Shown in pieces: positions 59,944 through 64,000 of a stretch of 64,000 bases of DNA (its first letter is position 1; each line of letters begins with the position of its first letter). The stretch covers positions 496,001 to 560,000 of the forward strand of contig CAVSDJ010000001.1 of assembly GCA_963726785.1 (NCBI GenBank), read 5' to 3'. The position numbers and the translations under genes are program-made. The stretch is from DATEKX01 sp963726785 (lineage in GTDB: Bacteria > Acidobacteriota > Blastocatellia > UBA7656). Under the pieces are notes generated by a model. The model was given only the letters and a program-made list of their open reading frames with translations. It was not told the DNA's origin and made no database searches.

Positions 59944-61680
59944 ATGTTGGCAAATATTAAACGGTCGCGACCGGGCGATTGCGCGATGCGAATCAAAACC
60001 ATCTGCATCACGCTCGCGGCGCTCGCGGTATTGATCGCTCCGCCCGTCGCGCGCCTCGATGCGCCGGATGTCTATGCGATCAAAGACGCGCAGATCGTAA
60101 CCGGTTCCGGCAAGACAATAGCAAAAGGCACAGTCGTATTTCGCAATGGCTTGATCACGGATGTAGGCGAAAACGTTCGCATCCCTGCCGATGCGCGGAT
60201 CATTGACGGTGCGGGAATGACTGTTTATCCGGGCATCATTGACAGCTTTACCAGTCTCGGACTTCCTGCGCCGCCGCAACCCGCCGTTGCGGCTGGGCCG
60301 GGAGGGGGCCGACAGGCTGCGCTTGCGGCGGCTGCCGCAGGTCAGCAGCCGAACCCCGATCAGGCGCTAGGCGACCCTTCGATTTCAGCGGCGGATCAGG
60401 TGAAACCCGGCGGCACAGGTGTTGAAGATGCGCGCTCGGTTGGAATCACAGCCGCGCTTACAAGCCCGCGCCAGGGACTCTTTCCTGGACAAAGCGCGGT
60501 AATCAATCTGGCGGGCAATGAAGCCTCGCGGCTTGTGTTGCGCGCGCCGGTCGCCTTGACTGTTCAGTTTGCAACAACGCCGGGTTTCTTCGGCCAGTAT
60601 CCGAACTCATTGATGGGCACTGTCGCTTTCATCCGCCAGTCGTTTTACGACGCGATGCATTATCGAGATGAGAACGACCGATACAATCGCGTCAAGCGCG
60701 GCGTAGACCGCCCTAAGTATGACAAGAAACTTGCGGCTATGCAGCCTGCGCTGAAGGGCGATATGCCTGTGCTTTTCGTAGCGAATTCAGAAGGCGACAT
60801 TCGCCGCGCGCTTATGGTTGCCGACGAGTTCAAACTCAAGCCCATCATCGCAGGCGCGCTCTACGGTTATCGCGTAGCCGGTATGTTGAAAGCTAAAAAT
60901 GTGCCTGTGATTCTTTCAGTAGATTTTCCCAGGCGGCCTGCTGACATGGCCGATGACGAAGATGAATCGCTTCGCGTGTTGCGCTCCCGTGCGGAAATTC
61001 CGAAGGGCGCGGCGATGCTTGCGCAGGCAGGCGTGAAATTCGCTTTCACATCGGGCACGCTTCGGCCCGCCGACTTCATCGCTAACGTGCAGCGAGCGGT
61101 CGAAAACGGACTTACGAAAGATCAAGCATTGCGCGCTCTGACGATGAACGCGGCTGAGATTTTGGGAACTGCTGATCAGTTGGGAAGCGTTGAGGTCGGC
61201 AAAATAGCCAACCTCGTCGTCACAAACGGCGATTTGCTGGCGAAGGATACGAAAGTCCGTCACGTCTTCATTGACGGCTCTGAAGTTGATTTGAAGAAAC
61301 CGGAAGCGCCGCCACAGCGACCCGGCGGCGGCATGGGACCAGTCGGGCGACCGGGCGGACAACCTGCTGCGGCTCCGGTTGACCCGACGGGCGAATGGAC
61401 GCTCGTGGTTAACTCGCCTCAAGGCGACATAAGCGTGCGCTTGAGCCTGCGCCGAGAAGGCGAGCAGATACTTGGCACTCTTACAGGCCCGCAGGGGACT
61501 ACGGATATCAGAAACGCACAAGTAACTGGCAACCAACTGAGATTCAGTTCGAGCGTGCCAATTCAAGGCGATACGGTTGATATAACTGTCACCGGAACAA
61601 TCGAAGGCAGTAATATGCGCGGCGCTATGGTTATACCCGCGCTTGGCTCGTTCGAGTTCACAGGCACAAAGCCGAAGTGA
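59944..61680 (+). CDS. Exported amidohydrolase-like protein lacking the HxH motif (first of three)
   Basis: ATG 59944 follows GGGAGG by 6 bases; a longer start at 59719 is rejected. The 578-residue product has a signal peptide (about residues 15-35) and the composite amidohydrolase beta-sandwich start IKDAQIVTGSGK. The barrel's first motif reads GIIDSFTSLG where active members have D-x-H-x-H, so the metal site is missing. Later barrel motifs (ALTMNAAEILG, GKIANLVVTNGD) remain, followed by a C-terminal beta domain of about 110 residues. It is probably a periplasmic, non-hydrolytic member or partner of the next gene. Confidence 0.83.
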   Translation: MLANIKRSRPGDCAMRIKTICITLAALAVLIAPPVARLDAPDVYAIKDAQIVTGSGKTIAKGTVVFRNGLITDVGENVRIPADARIIDGAGMTVYPGIIDSFTSLGLPAPPQPAVAAGPGGGRQAALAAAAAGQQPNPDQALGDPSISAADQVKPGGTGVEDARSVGITAALTSPRQGLFPGQSAVINLAGNEASRLVLRAPVALTVQFATTPGFFGQYPNSLMGTVAFIRQSFYDAMHYRDENDRYNRVKRGVDRPKYDKKLAAMQPALKGDMPVLFVANSEGDIRRALMVADEFKLKPIIAGALYGYRVAGMLKAKNVPVILSVDFPRRPADMADDEDESLRVLRSRAEIPKGAAMLAQAGVKFAFTSGTLRPADFIANVQRAVENGLTKDQALRALTMNAAEILGTADQLGSVEVGKIANLVVTNGDLLAKDTKVRHVFIDGSEVDLKKPEAPPQRPGGGMGPVGRPGGQPAAAPVDPTGEWTLVVNSPQGDISVRLSLRREGEQILGTLTGPQGTTDIRNAQVTGNQLRFSSSVPIQGDTVDITVTGTIEGSNMRGAMVIPALGSFEFTGTKPK

Positions 61681-61684
61681 AACG

Positions 61685-61759
61685 ATTTTAGATTTTGGAT
61701 TTTAGATTTTGGATTATCAGTGTTCTTCAATCCAAATTCCAAAATCTAAAATCTAAAAT
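61685..61759. repeat. A/T-rich inverted repeat, second member of its family
   Basis: Left arm 61685-61715 and right arm 61729-61759, built from TTTTAGA and TCTAAAA units, pair over about 31 bp with small mismatches around a 13-base centre. It is related to the element at 4800-4876. It separates two amidohydrolase genes. Confidence 0.85.
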
Positions 61760-61776
61760 TCGGATAGGAGTATATA

Positions 61777-63207
61777 ATGAAAAAACTTAACGCGATAATC
61801 TCAATAGTTCTGCTGCTGACAATGGTTGTTTCCGCTGTTGCTCAAAGCGGCGCGACTACGCAAACGGCACCGCGCGAGACGTTGATTCAAAACGCGACCA
61901 TAATGACCGCTTCACACGGGACGATAAAAAACGGCTCGATACTCATTCGCAATGGCAAGATCGCCGAAGTCGGGCCGAACGTTAAAGCGCGCGATGCGAA
62001 CGCTCGCATCATTGACGCTACGGGCAAGTATGTTACGCCCGGCATCATTGACTGCCACTCGCATACGGCGGCTGAAGGCAACATCAACGAAGGGACGCTA
62101 TCGGTCACGGCAATGGTTCGCATCCGTGACGTAATCAACCCTGATCACCCGAACATATACCGCCAGCTTGCGGGCGGACTGACAACCGTAAACGTTTTGC
62201 ATGGCTCTGCGAATGCCATCGGCGGGCAGAACGCAGTCTTGAAGCTGAAAAAAGGCAAGCCTGTCGAAGAGTGGTTAATCGCAGATGCGCCGCCGGGCAT
62301 CAAGTTCGCGTTGGGCGAAAACCCCAAGAGGTCGAACAATCAAGGCATCGTGCCAGGCGTGCCTCGCCGTTATCCCGCGACTCGAATGGGCGTCGAAGAG
62401 ACTATTCGCGATGCCTTCATTCGCGCAAAAGACTATATGCGAGCGTGGCAGGATTATGAGTCGAAGAAGGCGACGGACAAAAACGCCATCGCACCGCGTC
62501 GCGACCTCATGCTCGACGCGCTGGTCGAGATCCTTCAAGGCAAACGTTTCATCCATTCGCACTGCTATCGCAATGACGAGATAGTGATGTTGTTGAACCT
62601 CGGCGACGAGCTTGGCTTCCACGTCCAAACGCTTCAGCACGTGCTCGAAGGCTACAAGGTCGCAAACGAAATCGCCGCGCACAAAACGCACGGCTCGACC
62701 TTTGCCGATTTCTGGAGCTATAAAATGGAAGCCTATGACGCGATTCCTTATAACGCCGCTTTGATGGCATCGCGCGGTGTGAATGTTTCGATCAACTCGG
62801 ACTCCGACGAGCGTGCGCGCCGCCTCTACCTCGACGCTGCGAAGTGCGTGAAGTACGGCGGCATGACCGAAGAAGAGGCGTTGCGAACAGTGACGCTCAA
62901 CCCTGCGATTCAGCTCGGGATTGAAAAGCGCACGGGCTCGATTGACGTGGGCAAAGATGCGGACATCGTGATCTTCAGCCAGCATCCGTTCTCTGTTTAC
63001 ACGATGCCTGAGATGACCATGATCGAAGGCGAAATCTACTTTGACCGCAAAGTTGACTTCGAACAGCGCGAAGCGCTCAAGCGCGAGAAAGCGGAACTCA
63101 TCAAGCGCGAACGAGAGCAGCGCGGCGGCCAGCGTCAAAGGCCCGGTCAGGAAAAACCGGACGAACCGCAGCCTCGCCCTACTGAAATTACGGAGCCGAT
63201 GCGCTAA
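61777..63207 (+). CDS. Exported metal-dependent amidohydrolase (second of three)
   Basis: The 476-residue product has a signal peptide (about residues 1-23) and the beta-sandwich start IQNATIMTASHG. The barrel's first motif IDCHSHTA supplies His94 and His96. Further metal or catalytic residues appear in HSHCYRND, LQHVLEGYK and SINSDSDE, and the closing GKDADIVIF is present. This is an imidazolonepropionase-like amidohydrolase, probably cleaving a cyclic amide or peptide-like bond in the periplasm. It has AGGAG 6 bases before the ATG. The C-terminus is charged and rich in Glu, Arg and Gln. It is the only one of the three tandem proteins with an intact HxH. Confidence 0.9.
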   Translation: MKKLNAIISIVLLLTMVVSAVAQSGATTQTAPRETLIQNATIMTASHGTIKNGSILIRNGKIAEVGPNVKARDANARIIDATGKYVTPGIIDCHSHTAAEGNINEGTLSVTAMVRIRDVINPDHPNIYRQLAGGLTTVNVLHGSANAIGGQNAVLKLKKGKPVEEWLIADAPPGIKFALGENPKRSNNQGIVPGVPRRYPATRMGVEETIRDAFIRAKDYMRAWQDYESKKATDKNAIAPRRDLMLDALVEILQGKRFIHSHCYRNDEIVMLLNLGDELGFHVQTLQHVLEGYKVANEIAAHKTHGSTFADFWSYKMEAYDAIPYNAALMASRGVNVSINSDSDERARRLYLDAAKCVKYGGMTEEEALRTVTLNPAIQLGIEKRTGSIDVGKDADIVIFSQHPFSVYTMPEMTMIEGEIYFDRKVDFEQREALKREKAELIKREREQRGGQRQRPGQEKPDEPQPRPTEITEPMR

Positions 63208-63228
63208 CAGCGAGCAAGGAGAACGACG

Positions 63229-64000
63229 ATGAAGAGGATTAAAATAATCTCACTGGTTCTAGCTTTGATCAGTTCAGTGATCGCGGCGAGCGGCGCGCGT
63301 GATGTTTCGGCGCAGGCAGGTAATGAAACTTATGCGATTCGCAATGCAAAGATAGTAACCGTCACCGGGCCTGTCATTGAGCGAGGCACTGTGGTGATTT
63401 CAAACGGCAAGATCGCCGCGGTCGGCGCTAATGTCTCTGTGCCGTCGAATGCGAAGGTCATTGACGGCACGGGACTCTCGGTTTATCCGGGGATGATAGA
63501 TGCGGGCACGACGCTTGGGCTTGAAGAGATCAGTTCGGTCTCAGGCTCGGTTGATACGGCTGAAATCGGCGACAACAACGCTAATGTTCACGTTGATATC
63601 GCGCTTCACCCAGACAGTTCGCACATCGCCGTCACGCGAGTCAACGGCGTTACCTCTGCGCTGACTGCGCCGGATGGCGGCACCATCTCTGGCCGAAGCG
63701 CGATGATCAATCTGGATGGATGGGTGCCGCGCGATATGGTCTTGAAATCGCCCGTTGCTATGCATATGAACTGGCCGGGTGGGCAAGGTCGCGGCGGCGA
63801 TTTCGCTTTCTTCGGGCAACAGCGATCAATAGCTGAAATCAAGCGCGAGCAGGACAGGCAGATCGACAACGTGAAGAAGATATTGCGCGACGCAATTGCT
63901 TATGGCGACGCTAAGGACGCGCAAGCGAAAGACCCGAAACTGCCGAGACAAGATGTTGATCTCAAGCTCGAAGCGCTTATTCCAGTTGTGCGAGGCCAGA
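63229..64000 (+). CDS. Exported amidohydrolase-like protein, 5' part (third of three, cut by the right edge)
   Basis: The frame is open from ATG 63229 to the window end, giving 257 residues. AAGGAG lies 7 bases upstream. A signal peptide (about residues 1-30) is followed by IRNAKIVTVTG and NGKIAAVGANVSV. The first barrel motif reads YPGMIDAGTTLG, again without HxH. This resembles the first gene of the trio more than the second. It is tightly spaced after the second gene (21 bases), so all three are probably one operon. The remainder, including any other metal ligands, lies outside the window. Confidence 0.82.
   Translation, partial: MKRIKIISLVLALISSVIAASGARDVSAQAGNETYAIRNAKIVTVTGPVIERGTVVISNGKIAAVGANVSVPSNAKVIDGTGLSVYPGMIDAGTTLGLEEISSVSGSVDTAEIGDNNANVHVDIALHPDSSHIAVTRVNGVTSALTAPDGGTISGRSAMINLDGWVPRDMVLKSPVAMHMNWPGGQGRGGDFAFFGQQRSIAEIKREQDRQIDNVKKILRDAIAYGDAKDAQAKDPKLPRQDVDLKLEALIPVVRGQ

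Noticed and set aside
62275..63138. 287-codon open frame opposite the middle amidohydrolase
   Set aside because: The plus strand carries a complete, conserved enzyme; the antisense frame shows no known domain.

Overview
The window looks like part of the chromosome of a Gram-negative, probably aerobic bacterium. I infer Acidobacteriota, most likely Blastocatellia, from four things: bacillithiol synthesis genes (bshA, bshB1) beside an outer-membrane lifestyle (Omp85 and POTRA proteins); a complete ETF / ETF-quinone oxidoreductase set; many secreted amidohydrolases and peptidases; and abundant palindromic intergenic repeats. This placement is from memory of such genomes, not from a search.

Layout. 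1-385 is the 5' part of a SIR2-like gene running off the left edge, probably a defence-type NADase, followed by an AT-rich spacer. 747-13907 is housekeeping: murB; divergent bshB1-bshA; a yceD-rpmF-plsX-fabD-acpP-fabF run behind a near-perfect sigma70 promoter; etfB-etfA-ETF-QO; and a secreted SurA-like/DsbA-like fusion. 13982-25795 is a minus-strand surface-glycan locus: a TMTC-like GT-C protein with TPRs, a PTPS-related membrane protein, two tandem paralogous membrane proteins (one frameshifted), a methyltransferase and two GT2 glycosyltransferases. thiO follows on the same strand. 27021-30465 is a metal-resistance operon: a MerR regulator with a textbook MerR operator, a CopA-type ATPase with three apparent frameshifts, and an anchored cupredoxin. 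30500-38128 is a TetR-controlled acyl-CoA/aldehyde catabolic operon (three crotonases, two aldehyde dehydrogenases, a 3-hydroxyacyl-CoA dehydrogenase) with a POTRA-domain protein in its middle.

38212-45196 holds a helical-repeat exported protein, a frameshifted S9 peptidase and an M14 metallopeptidase. 45267-54636 is the least ordinary region. Four same-strand genes encode an Omp85-type outer-membrane protein, a beta-rich protein with a barrel-like C-terminus, a membrane-bound alpha/beta hydrolase and a membrane-bound patatin. A 54-bp relic of an M14 gene end lies inside the block. It resembles a split relative of patatin-Omp85 autotransporters plus an extra lipase, and is my best candidate for an undescribed system. 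55293-59741 has queD, ftsY, a cytochrome P450, an amidohydrolase-fold protein and a small hypothetical. 59944-64000 has three tandem exported amidohydrolase-family proteins; only the middle one keeps the metal-binding HxH motif.

Two window-wide patterns stand out. First, large intergenic inverted repeats recur: a CCGCAGAGG-type family with four copies, an A/T-rich AAAATCT-type family with two, and several single-copy hairpins. Second, single-base indels break acpP, one tandem membrane gene, copA and the S9 peptidase. Such a density, including an essential gene, suggests assembly errors, though real decay cannot be excluded. I saw no rRNA, tRNA, CRISPR array, insertion sequence or prophage.
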